A DNA stretch of 64,000 bases from Pedobacter cryoconitis (lineage in GTDB: Bacteria > Bacteroidota > Bacteroidia > Sphingobacteriales > Sphingobacteriaceae). Position 1 is the first letter of the stretch, and each line of letters starts with the position of its first letter. The position numbers and the translations under genes were made by a program. Below, piece by piece: positions 1 to 9,462 of the stretch. The notes under the pieces are model-generated. The model was given only the letters and a program-made list of their open reading frames with translations. It had not been told where the DNA came from and ran no database searches. The DNA lies in assembly GCF_001590605.1 (NCBI RefSeq), contig NZ_CP014504.1, positions 744,001 through 808,000 on the forward strand, written 5' to 3'.

Positions 1-1428
1 TTCTTCATATTGGCTTAAATAAGCACTGTTAAACTCATAACGATGTCTGTGACGCTCATTGATGTGTTGTTTACCGTAAGCTGCAAATGCTTTGGTACCT
101 TTTTTAACATCACAAGGATAAGAACCAAGGCGCATTGTACCACCTTTAGTTGTTACTGTTTTCTGGTCTTCCATCATATTGATCACAGGATCAACGGTTA
201 ATTCATCGATTTCAGTTGTATTTGCTGTTTTTAAGCCCAGTACATTACGGCCAAACTCAACAACCGCACACTGCATACCTAAACAAATACCAAAGAAAGG
301 AACGTTATTTTCACGAACGTAACGAATAGCATCAATTTTTCCTTCAATACCACGGCTACCAAATCCTGGTGCAACTAAAACACCGTCTAAATGACCTAAT
401 TTCTCTTTTGTATTTTCTGAATTAACCTCTTCAGAAGGAATATATTCTACTCTTACTTTACATTCATTTTTAGCACCTGCATGAATGAAAGCTTCAATAA
501 TTGATTTATAAGCATCCGGTAATTCCACATATTTACCTACCAGACCGATTCTCACTTCAGAAGTTGGGTTTTTAAGTCTTCCTAAAAAGTCTTTCCAGCT
601 TTCCATATCAGGCTCATTTTTCTGTGCCAGTTTAAGTTTGCTCAATACTATTTTATCTAATTGTTCCTTCATCATTAACAATGGAACAGAATAAATAGAA
701 GAAGCATCGATAGATTCAATAACTGCATTGACGTTTACATTACAGAACAAGGCGATCTTTTTACGGATATCCATGTTAATATGCTGCTCTGTACGGCAAA
801 CCAGGATATCTGGCTGAATACCATATTCCAGTAATGCTTTAACTGAATGTTGTGTAGGTTTTGTTTTAAGCTCACCAGCTGCTGCAAGGTAAGGGATCAG
901 TGTTAAGTGGATCACAATCGCGTTATTCGCGCCAGCTTCCCATTTGAATTGTCTTACAGCCTCAATGAAAGGAAGAGATTCAATATCTCCAACAGTTCCA
1001 CCAAGTTCAGTAATCACAATATCATAGTCACCTGTTTCACCAAGGATACGCATATTGCGTTTAATCTCATCAGTGATATGCGGAACAACCTGAACAGTTT
1101 TTCCCAGATATTCACCCTGACGTTCTTTGTTGATTACATTCTGATAAATACGACCTGTAGTGATATTGTTAGCCTGTGATGTAGGTACATTTAAGAAACG
1201 CTCATAATGACCTAAATCTAAATCAGTTTCAGCACCGTCTTCAGTTACGTAGCATTCACCATGCTCATAGGGATTTAACGTTCCGGGATCAATGTTGATA
1301 TACGGATCGAATTTCTGAATGGTTACACGGTAACCTCTTGCTTGTAAAAGTTTGGCCAATGAAGCGGAGATGATGCCCTTACCTAAAGAGGAAGTAACAC
1401 CGCCCGTAACAAAAATATACTTAGTCAT
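1..1428 (-). CDS. pyrG: CTP synthase, partial (C-terminal end beyond window)
   Basis: Makes CTP from UTP, ATP and glutamine, the last step of pyrimidine nucleotide synthesis. The minus-strand frame starts at the ATG at 1426-1428 and opens with [16 protein letters not shown], the conserved N-terminus of the synthase (amidoligase) domain; it stays open for 476 codons to the window edge. The last visible residues, around [12 protein letters not shown], are the conserved stretch of the C-terminal glutamine amidotransferase domain, so only roughly 60 residues of a ~540-residue enzyme are missing. Transcribed alone from a TAnnTTTG promoter about 65 bases upstream. Identity is secure; the end is simply cut by the window. 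Confidence 0.97.
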   Translation of the reverse strand, partial: MTKYIFVTGGVTSSLGKGIISASLAKLLQARGYRVTIQKFDPYINIDPGTLNPYEHGECYVTEDGAETDLDLGHYERFLNVPTSQANNITTGRIYQNVINKERQGEYLGKTVQVVPHITDEIKRNMRILGETGDYDIVITELGGTVGDIESLPFIEAVRQFKWEAGANNAIVIHLTLIPYLAAAGELKTKPTQHSVKALLEYGIQPDILVCRTEQHINMDIRKKIALFCNVNVNAVIESIDASSIYSVPLLMMKEQLDKIVLSKLKLAQKNEPDMESWKDFLGRLKNPTSEVRIGLVGKYVELPDAYKSIIEAFIHAGAKNECKVRVEYIPSEEVNSENTKEKLGHLDGVLVAPGFGSRGIEGKIDAIRYVRENNVPFFGICLGMQCAVVEFGRNVLGLKTANTTEIDELTVDPVINMMEDQKTVTTKGGTMRLGSYPCDVKKGTKAFAAYGKQHINERHRHRYEFNSAYLSQYEE

Positions 1429-1891
1429 GTTTGTGAGTTTGTGAAATAAAAGCCGCTTTTAAGGGCGTTTTTATTGTTTTTGTACGGGATACAAAGCTAC
1501 GGAAATATTGTGGAATTGGGAAACTAATTGTGAATCTAATCGAATAACCGTGATCAGATGGCACCATGCTTCAAAAAAAAAGACCAGATAATATACCCGG
1601 CCTTTTTCTATTTTATATTTGGTTAGAATATGCGTAGTTCAATAAATGCTAAAACACGAGGCCATAACACTAAGGTAAATCTAATATTAATTTTAGAAAT
1701 TAGTATACACATTGGTGAATAAAACCAATTATAATTGTAATTAGCTGATTTACAATGAGATTAATTATGTGTGTTATTTTGATTTATCGTTTTAAGATGT
1801 GAATATAGCGCCAATCGACAATTTTATGGTAAAAACCGGGATAGGAGCAATTAATTATTACGGGCGGTTGTCATACACTAACATTGTCGCG
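1429..1891. other. 463-bp intergenic region, mostly featureless
   Basis: The stretch between the pyrG start and the end of the lipoprotein gene holds the pyrG promoter and leader and, near 1569-1606, a weak hairpin (arms approximately AAAGGCC and GGTCTTT on the minus strand) followed by a T-rich run that could stop transcription from the upstream minus-strand operon. The remaining ~280 bases are very AT-rich; no open frame with coding character, RNA gene or repeat was recognised. Confidence 0.5.
1492..1499 (-). promoter_or_regulatory. -7 element of pyrG promoter
   Basis: On the minus strand the octamer reads TAGCTTTG, matching the Bacteroidota -7 consensus TAnnTTTG. It implies a leader of about 55-60 bases before the pyrG ATG. 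No clear -33 TTG was found at the expected spacing, so the call rests on the -7 box alone. Confidence 0.45.
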
Positions 1892-2431
1892 TTATTTGCA
1901 GCATTCATAATAGTTTCTGACCTTTTTTTCCTGCTCAGACCAGGCAATATAAACCTTGCTTTCTTTGCCTAAACGGTATTTGAAACCATTCACGCCAGTT
2001 TTTTTTAATTCTTCAAAAAAGTTTTTATCTGGTGTATTGTTGTCAGGTTTTTCTGATTCGGTGACTGCAGGTTCAATAAAATTCTCTTCATCAAAGAAAA
2101 GGGAAAGTTCTTCTCTCATAAATTGCAGCTGCTCTTTCTTTTTGCCCAAATCAATGCTCTCTTTATAATTGTCGAGCAGGGCTGTGGCTTTCAGTGTTTT
2201 GGCGTAAATCTGCTGACCGCTCTGTGTCGTAATTGTAAAAACAAGCTCCATGTTTTTTGGCTCATCTCCATTCAGGACAATTTTAAACGTATCCAGTTTC
2301 GTCGTATCACTAAAGGAACGCAAAGCAGTCTTTATATGGGATGCACCATCTTTTAAGTGAGGTGGTTCTGAGGAATTACAAGCTGTTAAAAACAGGGTTA
2401 AAATTAAAAGGGAACTATAAACGCTTTTCAT
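1892..2431 (-). CDS. Putative lipoprotein of unknown function
   Basis: A 179-residue protein with an N-terminal hydrophobic segment ending in a lipobox (LTAC, Cys18), so it is probably exported by Sec and lipidated. The mature part is charged, has no motif I recognise, and ends in a Cys-Cys-Lys tail. It is the last gene of the minus-strand series trpS, deoxynucleoside kinase, kdsB, lipoprotein; it starts 30 bases after kdsB and is probably co-transcribed. Function unknown; the lipoprotein call is from sequence, the cell-envelope location is inferred. Confidence 0.8.
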   Translation of the reverse strand: MKSVYSSLLILTLFLTACNSSEPPHLKDGASHIKTALRSFSDTTKLDTFKIVLNGDEPKNMELVFTITTQSGQQIYAKTLKATALLDNYKESIDLGKKKEQLQFMREELSLFFDEENFIEPAVTESEKPDNNTPDKNFFEELKKTGVNGFKYRLGKESKVYIAWSEQEKKVRNYYECCK

Positions 2432-2461
2432 GCAGAGGTATTTTCTCCCTAAGATAGGGAA

Positions 2462-3202
2462 TTAATTGCCCTTGATCCTAATAATTATCTCCAGATCTTC
2501 GGGTGTGTCGACGGCAAATGTCTCTAAATCAGTTACCTTAGTTTTTATTTTGTAGCCGTTTTCCAACCATCTGAGTTGTTCCAGGCTTTCTGCAAGTTCT
2601 AGTGTAGAAGGCTCGAGTTGCGTGATTCTTAACAAGGTTTCGGTTGTATAGCCGTAAATTCCTATATGTTTATAGAATTGAAAAGCCTTCAGCCAATCTT
2701 GTGGTGCTTTATTCCGTTGGAAAGGGATAGTCTGTCTGCTAAAATAAATGGCTTCCTGATTGGAATTGAGTACGACTTTGGGGATACTCTGATTGAATAA
2801 TTCCTCTTCAGTATATATTTTTTTGATTAGTGTAGCCAGTTTTACCTGCGGATCTTCAAAGCAGGAACTCAATAAATCAATCTGAACGGGATCAATAAAG
2901 GGTTCGTCTCCCTGTATATTGATAACCACATCAAAACCAGGATATTTTGTGGCCACTTCAGCGCAACGATCTGTGCCACTTTGATGATCAGCCCTGGTTA
3001 AAGCATATTCTCCGCCAAATCGCTTTATTTCGGCAATAATTCTTTCGTCATCTGTAGCAATGACAACTTGATCAAGGCTTGCAGCGCTGCAAGCCTGTTC
3101 ATAAACACGCTGAATCATACTTTTACCGTTGATATCGATCAGCGGTTTGCCCGGGAACCGCGTTGACGCATACCGGGCAGGAATAATTCCTAGTTTAGCC
3201 AT
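2462..3202 (-). CDS. kdsB: 3-deoxy-manno-octulosonate cytidylyltransferase (CMP-KDO synthetase)
   Basis: Activates KDO with CTP to give CMP-KDO, the donor for the inner core of lipopolysaccharide; cytosolic. The 246-residue length is usual for the family. The N-terminal nucleotide-binding stretch IIPARYASTRFPGKPL, the INIQGDEPFI motif near residue 95 and the IGIYGY motif near residue 178 are all present. The gene begins one base after the upstream deoxynucleoside kinase, indicating translational coupling in the trpS-dNK-kdsB-lipoprotein operon. Identity is confident. Confidence 0.96.
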   Translation of the reverse strand: MAKLGIIPARYASTRFPGKPLIDINGKSMIQRVYEQACSAASLDQVVIATDDERIIAEIKRFGGEYALTRADHQSGTDRCAEVATKYPGFDVVINIQGDEPFIDPVQIDLLSSCFEDPQVKLATLIKKIYTEEELFNQSIPKVVLNSNQEAIYFSRQTIPFQRNKAPQDWLKAFQFYKHIGIYGYTTETLLRITQLEPSTLELAESLEQLRWLENGYKIKTKVTDLETFAVDTPEDLEIIIRIKGN

Positions 3203-3203
3203 T

Positions 3204-3818
3204 TTAAAAAAGTCCGTGTATTTCTGCTTCGATAGCTTGTATCACTGTACCCAGATCTTCCGGATTGTTTGTGAAATCTAATTTGTCTTTATCCAGGATC
3301 AGTAGTTTACCCAAGGAGTAGTTCTTAATCCAGGCTTCATACTTCTCGTTTAGTTTTGACAAATAATCCAGGCGGATACTTGCTTCATAATCACGGCCTC
3401 TGCGTTGAATATTGTTCACTAAAGTAGGGACCGAAGCGCGCAGATAAACCAGTAAGTCTGGCGGTTTGATGAAAGAAGTAATGTTTTCAAAAATATCCCT
3501 ATAGTTCTGATGATCTCTTGTCGTCATTAAACCCATTTCATGAAGATTTTCTGCAAAGATATGTGCATCCTCATAAATGGTCCTGTCTTGTATCACGTCC
3601 CTTTTATTATTTTGGATAGCTACGATCTGCTGAAAACGATTGTTCAGGAAATAAATTTGCAAATTGAAACTCCAGCGTTTCATATCACTGTAGAAATCTT
3701 CCAGGTAAGGGTTGTTGTCTACTTCTTCGTACAAAGCTTCCCAACCATAATTTTTAGCCAACAGGCTTGTTAAAGTAGTTTTACCGGCGCCTATGTTGCC
3801 AACTATTGCTATATGCAT
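3204..3818 (-). CDS. Deoxynucleoside kinase (deoxyadenosine/deoxyguanosine kinase family)
   Basis: Phosphorylates deoxynucleosides for salvage into dNTPs. The 204-residue protein has the P-loop GNIGAGKTT at residues 7-15, the substrate-side EEVDNNPY motif near 32-39, and the DRTIYED motif near 78 that supplies the catalytic base region and base recognition in the dNK family. The RRGRDYE segment corresponds to the arginine-rich lid. Which nucleoside it prefers cannot be read from sequence. It lies 35 bases downstream of trpS and one base upstream of kdsB, in the same orientation. Confidence 0.9.
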   Translation of the reverse strand: MHIAIVGNIGAGKTTLTSLLAKNYGWEALYEEVDNNPYLEDFYSDMKRWSFNLQIYFLNNRFQQIVAIQNNKRDVIQDRTIYEDAHIFAENLHEMGLMTTRDHQNYRDIFENITSFIKPPDLLVYLRASVPTLVNNIQRRGRDYEASIRLDYLSKLNEKYEAWIKNYSLGKLLILDKDKLDFTNNPEDLGTVIQAIEAEIHGLF

Positions 3819-3853
3819 ATGATCCTCTGATGAGCTTAAATTAATCTAAGGTA

Positions 3854-4852
3854 TTAAAATGGTTTGAAACCGATCAGTTCTCTGACCTCTTTTATTGTTT
3901 TCCTTGCACTTTCTCTTGCTTTCTCTGCACCAAGATTAGCTATTTTACGCAGATAATCGCTGTCCTTAGAGATTTCTTCAATACGTTCACGGATCGGACT
4001 GTTAAACACAATCATATCTTCAGCAAGCTGTTTTTTGAAATCGCCATACCGGATCTGGCATTTGTTGTAAAGTTCACCAAAGTGCGCAATGGTATCTGGT
4101 GTGGAAACAATTTTCATCAGATCAAACAGGTTTTGAATCGCTTCTGGCTTTGGCTGGTTCTCTTCTGTAGGGCCGCCATCAGATACTGCTTTTAATACTT
4201 TTTTACGGATGATTTCCGGAGAATCAGCCAGGTAAATGCAATTCGCATCGCCTTCTGATTTTCCCATTTTTCCTTTTCCATCCAGACCAGGTACTTTAAC
4301 CAGGTTCGCTGAATAGTTGAATGCAAAAGCTTCAGGGAAATAATCTGAATTGTATAAACGGTTAAAACGGTTACCAAAAGTACGGGTCATTTCCAGGTGT
4401 TGTTCCTGATCTTTACCTACAGGGACTTTAACCCCTTTATGGATCAGGATATCTGCTGCCATTAAAGCTGGGTAAGTTAATAACCCGGCATTCACGTTGT
4501 CTGGCTGAGAGCGGACTTTATCTTTAAAAGAGGTACTTCTTTCCAATTCGCCCATATAAGCGTTCATGTTCAGGTACAGATAAAGTTCGGTGACTTCCGG
4601 AACATCAGACTGGATATAGATAGTTGCTGTTTCCGGATCGATGCCGCAAGCCAGGTATTCTACCAGTACGTTTCTAACGTAACCGTGCAGGTCTCCAGGG
4701 GTAGGGTGCGTAGTTAAGGAGTGTAAATCAGCAATGAAAAAATAACAATTATACTCGTGCTGCATCTTTATAAAGTTGGCTACTGCGCCAAAATAATTGC
4801 CCAGGTGTAATTTTCCTGTTGGACGTATACCGCTTACTACTGTTTCTTTCAT
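3854..4852 (-). CDS. trpS: Tryptophanyl-tRNA synthetase
   Basis: Charges tRNA-Trp. The 332-residue protein is the standard bacterial class I size. It opens with SGIRPTGKLHLGNYFGA, which carries the HIGH-like LHLGNY signature, and has the KMSKS-type loop GKMGKSEGDAN near residue 200. It is the first gene of the minus-strand operon that continues into deoxynucleoside kinase and kdsB. A TAnnTTTG promoter lies about 85 bases upstream. Confidence 0.97.
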   Translation of the reverse strand: MKETVVSGIRPTGKLHLGNYFGAVANFIKMQHEYNCYFFIADLHSLTTHPTPGDLHGYVRNVLVEYLACGIDPETATIYIQSDVPEVTELYLYLNMNAYMGELERSTSFKDKVRSQPDNVNAGLLTYPALMAADILIHKGVKVPVGKDQEQHLEMTRTFGNRFNRLYNSDYFPEAFAFNYSANLVKVPGLDGKGKMGKSEGDANCIYLADSPEIIRKKVLKAVSDGGPTEENQPKPEAIQNLFDLMKIVSTPDTIAHFGELYNKCQIRYGDFKKQLAEDMIVFNSPIRERIEEISKDSDYLRKIANLGAEKARESARKTIKEVRELIGFKPF

Positions 4853-4935
4853 TTTGCTGGATTTTTTTGCTGAAACCTTTATTGTTTAACGTTAATTGAC
4901 AGTGCTGATTTCTGCCAGTATAGGTTCCTGAAGGT

Positions 4936-4943
4936 CAAAATTA
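4936..4943 (-). promoter_or_regulatory. -7 element of trpS operon promoter
   Basis: Reads TAATTTTG on the minus strand, matching TAnnTTTG, about 85 bases before the trpS start. The long leader carries no trp-specific structure that I could recognise. Confidence 0.4.
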
Positions 4944-5088
4944 AGAAAAAACACCCATCCGAAGGTTTAATAATTGATTTTTATGTATGAACAGACTGTG
5001 TATGACCGATATAATGTTTGAAAACTTGCGCTGTATTCCCTTAACCGGCAGGGCTATATTTTAGCGTGGAATATTACTTGTAAAAGCG

Positions 5089-5096
5089 TATTTTTG
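5089..5096 (+). promoter_or_regulatory. -7 element of gatC promoter
   Basis: TATTTTTG matches TAnnTTTG and lies about 50 bases before the gatC ATG. A short hairpin (CCTCT / AGAGG arms, about 5101-5120) follows in the leader. Confidence 0.45.
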
Positions 5097-5147
5097 AATT
5101 CCTCTCTGATGGAAAAGAGGAACAGGTATTAATATGCTTTAAAAGAG

Positions 5148-5438
5148 ATGGAAATTGCTAAAGAAACGATTTATAAGGTAGCAGACCTTGCAAGAATAGA
5201 GATTGCGGAACAGGAAGTGGAAACTTTGCAGGCTGATATGAACAAAATCCTGACTTTCATGGAAAAGTTAAATGAGCTGGATACCCAAAATGTGGAGCCG
5301 CTTGTTTATATGAACCCTGAAGTGAATGTGTGGAGAGAAGATGTTGTTCAGCAGGATATTACTGTTAGTGAAGGTTTGAAAAACTCAGCTTTGCACAATG
5401 AAGACTTTTTTCTTGTCCCGAAAATACTGGATAAGTAA
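5148..5438 (+). CDS. gatC: Asp-tRNA(Asn)/Glu-tRNA(Gln) amidotransferase subunit C
   Basis: Small structural subunit of the GatCAB amidotransferase, which converts mischarged Glu-tRNA(Gln) or Asp-tRNA(Asn) to the correct amide form. At 96 residues it is of normal length and has the family pattern: an N-terminal helix with KVADLARIEI, the central FMEKLNELDTQNVEPL segment and a C-terminal motif with REDVV and a final FFLVPKIL. The partner gatB lies 34 kb away in this window (39651-41114) and no gatA is present here, so the subunits are scattered. Confidence 0.93.
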   Translation: MEIAKETIYKVADLARIEIAEQEVETLQADMNKILTFMEKLNELDTQNVEPLVYMNPEVNVWREDVVQQDITVSEGLKNSALHNEDFFLVPKILDK

Positions 5439-5514
5439 TTGTAACAACAGAACACCGGCGCTGTCTAACCTCTAAAAGCTAATCAAGCTTTTCATCGTTA
5501 AAATATAGGTACAA

Positions 5515-6279
5515 ATGGAAAAACCGTTAATAGATATCAAGGAAATAGGCCGTAAATACGTGATAGGGACTGAGGTTATCCATGCCTTGAAATCAGTTTC
5601 ACTAAATATTAATAAAGGTGAATTTGTAGCCCTGATGGGGCCTTCGGGTTCAGGAAAGTCAACTTTGATGAATATTCTGGGCTGTCTGGATACGCCAAGT
5701 AAAGGTGATTACATCTTAAACGGAATCAATGTAAGTCAAATGACGGACGATGCACTGGCAGAAGTAAGGAACCAGGAAATCGGCTTTGTATTCCAAACCT
5801 TTAACCTGTTGCCAAGATCAACATCATTGGATAATGTTGCTTTGCCACTGATCTATGCTGGTATTACCAAAAAAGAACGCGATAGAAGAGCCACTGTAGC
5901 ATTGGAGAACGTAGGTTTAGGAAACCGGGTTACACATAAGCCTAATGAACTTTCGGGCGGTCAGCGGCAGCGTGTGGCTGTTGCAAGAGCATTAATCAAC
6001 AATCCCTCTATTATTCTGGCCGATGAACCTACGGGTAACCTGGATACCAAGACTTCGGTAGAGATCATGGGATTGCTGGAAGAAATACATAGCAAAGGAA
6101 ATACGATCATTCTGGTTACACACGAAGAAGACATTGCTTTACATGCACACCGGATTGTGAGAATGCGTGATGGACTGATTGAAAATGATTATTTGAACAC
6201 AGATATCAAGACTGTTTCTCCGCGGCTTTCTAAATTAATGGAGGCAGGCGAAGATTTTGAAAAAATGGGACATAATTAA
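5515..6279 (+). CDS. ABC transporter ATP-binding protein, MacB/LolD type
   Basis: ATPase subunit of an ABC exporter of the MacB/LolD/FtsE branch, which couples ATP to movement of lipoproteins, peptides or drugs across the envelope. The 254-residue protein has Walker [10 protein letters not shown] near residue 43, signature [15 protein letters not shown] near 145, Walker [10 protein letters not shown] and the H-loop LVTHEE. It overlaps the cobalamin adenosyltransferase gene (TAATG junction). No permease is adjacent; the nearest candidate is the MacB-type permease at 9696-10940, 3.4 kb away beyond genes of the opposite strand. Pairing of the two is an inference. Confidence 0.93.
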   Translation: MEKPLIDIKEIGRKYVIGTEVIHALKSVSLNINKGEFVALMGPSGSGKSTLMNILGCLDTPSKGDYILNGINVSQMTDDALAEVRNQEIGFVFQTFNLLPRSTSLDNVALPLIYAGITKKERDRRATVALENVGLGNRVTHKPNELSGGQRQRVAVARALINNPSIILADEPTGNLDTKTSVEIMGLLEEIHSKGNTIILVTHEEDIALHAHRIVRMRDGLIENDYLNTDIKTVSPRLSKLMEAGEDFEKMGHN

Positions 6280-6827
6280 TGAAGATATATACCAAGACTG
6301 GTGACAAGGGGGAGACCTCATTAATCGGTGGGACACGTGTCCCAAAATTCCATTTGCGCATTGAATGTTATGGTACGGTAGATGAACTTAATTCCTATGT
6401 TGGTTTGATCCAATGTCAGGAAATCGATATTCATGCAAAGCAGATACTAAAGGAAATACAGGATCGTTTATTCACCATTGGCGCTTCCCTTGCTGCAGAC
6501 CCTGAAAAGTCAAGGATGAAAATTCCTGATTTAAATTTAACGGATATTACGTTGCTGGAGACAGAAATGGACGAGATGAATGAAATTCTGCCGGAACTCA
6601 AACATTTTGTACTGCCCGGTGGGAATACTGTAGTTTCTTATTGTCATATTGCAAGATGTATTTGCAGAAGGGCAGAAAGGTTAACAGTACATCTGGCCAT
6701 GGATAGCTTTGTTGACGATAAGGTCACGATCTATCTGAACAGATTAAGTGATTATCTGTTTGTGCTGTCAAGAAAGCTTGCTTTTGATGATAAAACAGAT
6801 GAAAGTATCTGGTTACCAAGGTTATAA
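6279..6827 (+). CDS. Cob(I)yrinic acid a,c-diamide / cob(I)alamin adenosyltransferase, PduO type
   Basis: Transfers the 5'-deoxyadenosyl group of ATP to reduced cobalamin, giving coenzyme B12. The N-terminus KIYTKTGDKGETSLIGG is the ATP-binding signature of the PduO family, the YGTVDELNSYVG segment follows near residue 31, and CRRAERLTVHL near 129 is the family's second signature. The 182-residue length is typical of a stand-alone PduO domain. It starts inside the stop codon of the ABC ATPase gene, so the two are translationally coupled although no functional link is obvious. Confidence 0.94.
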   Translation: MKIYTKTGDKGETSLIGGTRVPKFHLRIECYGTVDELNSYVGLIQCQEIDIHAKQILKEIQDRLFTIGASLAADPEKSRMKIPDLNLTDITLLETEMDEMNEILPELKHFVLPGGNTVVSYCHIARCICRRAERLTVHLAMDSFVDDKVTIYLNRLSDYLFVLSRKLAFDDKTDESIWLPRL

Positions 6828-6844
6828 AATGGTGGAAAAAAAAT

Positions 6845-6876
6845 TTGTTTTCATCAGTATTTTTAATATACTTTTG
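6845..6876 (+). promoter_or_regulatory. Promoter of the DUF2795 gene (TTG, 21-bp spacer, TACTTTTG)
   Basis: A complete Bacteroidota promoter: TTG at 6845-6847, a 21-bp spacer, and TACTTTTG at 6869-6876. It lies 34 bases before the ATG of the small DUF2795 gene and is one of the few in this window with both elements at a usual spacing. Confidence 0.65.
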
Positions 6877-6910
6877 CAAAATAAATAAGAACAATAAAAT
6901 AGTATAGAAT

Positions 6911-7132
6911 ATGTATTGGACATTAGAATTAGCATCGCATTTGGAAGACGCTCCATGGCCTGCAACAAAAGACGAACTTATTGATTACGGTATCAGATCA
7001 GGTGCACCTGTAGAGGTTATTGAAAACCTGCAAGCATTAGAAGATGACGGTGAACCGTATGAAACTATTGAAGAAATCTGGCCGGATTATCCGACTAAAG
7101 ATGATTTTTTCTTTAATGAAGACGAATATTAG
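6911..7132 (+). CDS. DUF2795 family small acidic protein
   Basis: A 73-residue, strongly acidic protein (MYWTLELASHLEDAPWPATK start) of the DUF2795 type, widespread and highly conserved in Bacteroidota. The family carries an ASHLE..PWPATKDELI motif and a GAP.EVIENL segment, both present here. The C-terminus is very acidic (DDFFFNEDEY). Its function is unknown. It has its own promoter and a strong terminator (7173-7203), so it is an independent, probably well-expressed transcription unit. Confidence 0.88.
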   Translation: MYWTLELASHLEDAPWPATKDELIDYGIRSGAPVEVIENLQALEDDGEPYETIEEIWPDYPTKDDFFFNEDEY

Positions 7133-7172
7133 ATTTACTTGAATTTAAAGTTATTCTTAAATACGCATAATT

Positions 7173-7203
7173 GAAAGCCCCGTTAACGGGGCTTTCTTTT
7201 TTT
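7173..7203 (+). terminator. Rho-independent terminator after the DUF2795 gene
   Basis: A perfect palindrome of 24 bases (arms GAAAGCCCCGTT / AACGGGGCTTTC) directly followed by a run of T. Textbook intrinsic terminator. Confidence 0.9.
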
Positions 7204-7285
7204 GGAACGATGATTGTTTATGAAATGTCAGGAGTTGTCTCAACTTTTTTAATCATTTAATTAACGAACCAAAAAAATTACAATT

Positions 7286-7444
7286 ATGGGAAATTTACTT
7301 TATTTAGTTGCAGTAGTGTTAATCATTCTATGGGTAATAGGCTTTTTCTTCCATGGCTTTGGCGATGTAGGAGGTCTGATTCACGTATTATTGGTGATTG
7401 CAGTAATTGCCATTATCTTGAAAATAATCAACAGAGCTGCTTAA
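7286..7444 (+). CDS. Small membrane protein, lmo0937/DUF5670 family
   Basis: A 52-residue frame (begins MGNLLYLVAVVLII, ends KIINRAA) with two hydrophobic helices around a short FFHGFGDVGG turn. This is the pattern of the lmo0937 / DUF5670 small membrane proteins, which are common in Bacteroidota and Firmicutes and often linked to stress. It sits alone between two terminators, with an A-rich stretch just before the ATG as ribosome-binding context. Function unknown; the family call rests on recognised length, topology and the GFF-HG-GDVG-HVLLVIA pattern. Confidence 0.85.
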   Translation: MGNLLYLVAVVLIILWVIGFFFHGFGDVGGLIHVLLVIAVIAIILKIINRAA

Positions 7445-7474
7445 TAGCTCTACATAGCGAAAAATATGTATAGA

Positions 7475-7506
7475 GGCTCCTGAGAAATCAGGAGCCTTTC
7501 TTTTTT
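7475..7506. terminator. Bidirectional terminator between the small membrane gene and ispD
   Basis: Stem GGCTCCTGA / TCAGGAGCC with a 4-base loop, followed by a T-rich run on the plus strand. The ispD stop codon (7488-7490) lies inside the right arm, so the structure overlaps the end of ispD and may also serve the minus strand. Confidence 0.8.
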
Positions 7507-8165
7507 AACAGAAAGGAAGCAAGTTCCAGGTCTTGTGTATAAGTTATTTTGATATTATCTCGTTCTCCCTGAAGCAAATGGATGCTGAACCCTGCTCTTT
7601 CAACTACTGAAGCATCATCTGTGAATTCATTCCGGTAGGGTTGAAGATAAGCCTTCTTTAGTTGCTCGGTCTGGAAGGTTTGCGGGGTCTGAATCAGGTA
7701 AAGTTCATCTCTGTTTAAAGCTTCAGAATCCTGTCCTTCGCGCTTTATTCTAACAGAATCAACAGGTTGTATCGCTGTAATTGCATTCCCTTTTTCTGCT
7801 GCCATCTGGTAAGATTGCAGGATTACTTCTGCTGTAATTAAAGGACGAACAGCGTCATGTATGGCCACAATAGCTTTTCCTCTGATTACTTTCAGTCCAT
7901 TTTTTACAGAATTAAAGCGTTCTTGTCCTCCTTTAATAACCTGGTGTGGTATTTTGAAGTCATGTTTGGTGCATAATTCTTCCCAAAACAGGTGTTGGTG
8001 GATATTCAGTACTAAAATAATTTCAGGATTTAGGACACATTGATGGAAGGCTTCCAGGGTGTGCATTAAAATAGGCTTGCCATCCAGTTCTAAAAATTGT
8101 TTTGCGACGGCCAGATTCATCCTGTTACCTTTACCGCCTGCAACAATTATAGCATAATATTTCAT
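7488..8165 (-). CDS. ispD: 2-C-methyl-D-erythritol 4-phosphate cytidylyltransferase
   Basis: Third enzyme of the MEP isoprenoid pathway: joins CTP and MEP to give CDP-ME. The 225-residue protein starts with YAIIVAGGKGNRM, the glycine-rich CTP-binding loop, and KQF near residue 22; the AIHDAVRPL motif near residue 103 and the late TDDASVVE motif near 184 are the expected substrate-binding segments. Monocistronic by layout; its end overlaps the bidirectional terminator. Confidence 0.95.
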   Translation of the reverse strand: MKYYAIIVAGGKGNRMNLAVAKQFLELDGKPILMHTLEAFHQCVLNPEIILVLNIHQHLFWEELCTKHDFKIPHQVIKGGQERFNSVKNGLKVIRGKAIVAIHDAVRPLITAEVILQSYQMAAEKGNAITAIQPVDSVRIKREGQDSEALNRDELYLIQTPQTFQTEQLKKAYLQPYRNEFTDDASVVERAGFSIHLLQGERDNIKITYTQDLELASFLLKKKGS

Positions 8166-8272
8166 CTGTCTAATTTAATAAAGTCAGGAGTTTTTCTGTT
8201 ATTAAAGCCTTTTAGTTTTGCTTAATCATAAGCACAGTGCTAAATTTATAAATTTTTAACAGATTCCAGGTC

Positions 8273-8312
8273 AAAAAAAATAGGAGAGATCAAAAGATCC
8301 TCCTATTTTTTT
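8273..8312 (-). terminator. Terminator downstream of queA
   Basis: Hairpin with arms AATAGGAGGATC / GATCTCTCCTATT on the minus strand (one bulge), followed on that strand by a run of T. It sits 18-50 bases after the queA stop codon. Confidence 0.75.
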
Positions 8313-8329
8313 ATGGTTTGTTTAAGCAA

Positions 8330-9379
8330 TTAGATGATTAACATTGCATCACCGTAGCTGTAGAAACGATATTTTTCTTTCAATGCAACTTCATAAGCAT
8401 TTCTAACATAGTCATAACCTCCAAATGCACTAACCATCATCAGTAAAGTTGATTCAGGTGTGTGGAAGTTGGTGATCATTGAATTTGCGATACTGAAGTC
8501 ATATGGAGGAAAAATGAATTTACTTGTCCAGTCGTTCGCTGGTTTAAGCATTCTTCCTGAAGAAACAGCTGATTCAATGGCACGCATAGAAGTAGTACCT
8601 ACAGCGCAGATACGTCTTTTTTCATTCAATGCTTTGTTAACTATATTAGCTTGTGATTCTTCAATAATGAATTGCTCTGAATCCATTTTGTGTTTTGTTA
8701 AATCTTCAACTTCAACAGATCTGAATGTACCTAATCCTACGTGAAGGGTTACTTCTGCAAAATTAATCCCTTTCAGTTCCAGACGTTTCATTAACTCACG
8801 GCTAAAGTGCATACCTGCAGTTGGAGCGGCAACAGCACCTTCGTGTTTAGCGAAAATAGTCTGGTAACGTTCTTTATCCTGAGCAGTAGCTTTACGTTTA
8901 ATATATTTTGGAAGCGGAGTTTCTCCAAGGATCTCAATGTTTTTTCTGAATTCTTCGTCAGTACCGTCGAATAAGAAACGGATAGTACGGCCACGTGAGG
9001 TTGTATTGTCTACAACTTCTGCTACCAGTAAATCGTCATCACCAAAATAAAGTTTGTTTCCTACGCGGATTTTACGTGCCGGGTCTACTAAAACATCCCA
9101 TAAACGTAATTCTTTATTCAGTTCACGTAGTAAAAACACTTCAATTGTAGCACCTGTTTTCTCTTTATTACCATATAAACGTGCAGGAAAAACTTTGGTG
9201 TTATTCAAAATCATGACATCCTGATCATCAAAATATTCTAAAACATCTTTAAATATTTTATGTTCAATTTTACCGGTTTCTTTATGCAAAACCATTAAAC
9301 GGGCTTCGTCCCTATGTTCTGAAGGATTATTGGCAACTAATGATTCAGGTAGATTAAACTTAAATTGAGATAACTTCAT
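8330..9379 (-). CDS. queA: S-adenosylmethionine:tRNA ribosyltransferase-isomerase
   Basis: Forms epoxyqueuosine in the anticodon of GUN tRNAs by transferring the ribosyl part of SAM to preQ1-tRNA. The 349-residue protein is full length. It has the N-terminal [22 protein letters not shown] segment, [13 protein letters not shown] near residue 185 and [15 protein letters not shown] near 215, all hallmarks of QueA. A TAnnTTTG box lies 26-33 bases upstream, and a terminator follows. Confidence 0.97.
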   Translation of the reverse strand: MKLSQFKFNLPESLVANNPSEHRDEARLMVLHKETGKIEHKIFKDVLEYFDDQDVMILNNTKVFPARLYGNKEKTGATIEVFLLRELNKELRLWDVLVDPARKIRVGNKLYFGDDDLLVAEVVDNTTSRGRTIRFLFDGTDEEFRKNIEILGETPLPKYIKRKATAQDKERYQTIFAKHEGAVAAPTAGMHFSRELMKRLELKGINFAEVTLHVGLGTFRSVEVEDLTKHKMDSEQFIIEESQANIVNKALNEKRRICAVGTTSMRAIESAVSSGRMLKPANDWTSKFIFPPYDFSIANSMITNFHTPESTLLMMVSAFGGYDYVRNAYEVALKEKYRFYSYGDAMLII

Positions 9380-9404
9380 GTTTTTTATAAAATAATTAAG
9401 GCCG

Positions 9405-9412
9405 CAAATTTA
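9405..9412 (-). promoter_or_regulatory. -7 element of queA promoter
   Basis: Reads TAAATTTG on the minus strand and ends about 25 bases before the queA ATG, the usual distance for this group. Confidence 0.5.
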
Positions 9413-9462
9413 AGAAATTTAATGCTCATTTGTATATAAATATTTATTCTGATAAATTTATG

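Noticed and set aside
1839..1955. Short plus-strand frame antisense to the end of the lipoprotein gene
   Set aside because: Mostly overlaps the lipoprotein gene in antisense; no support beyond openness.
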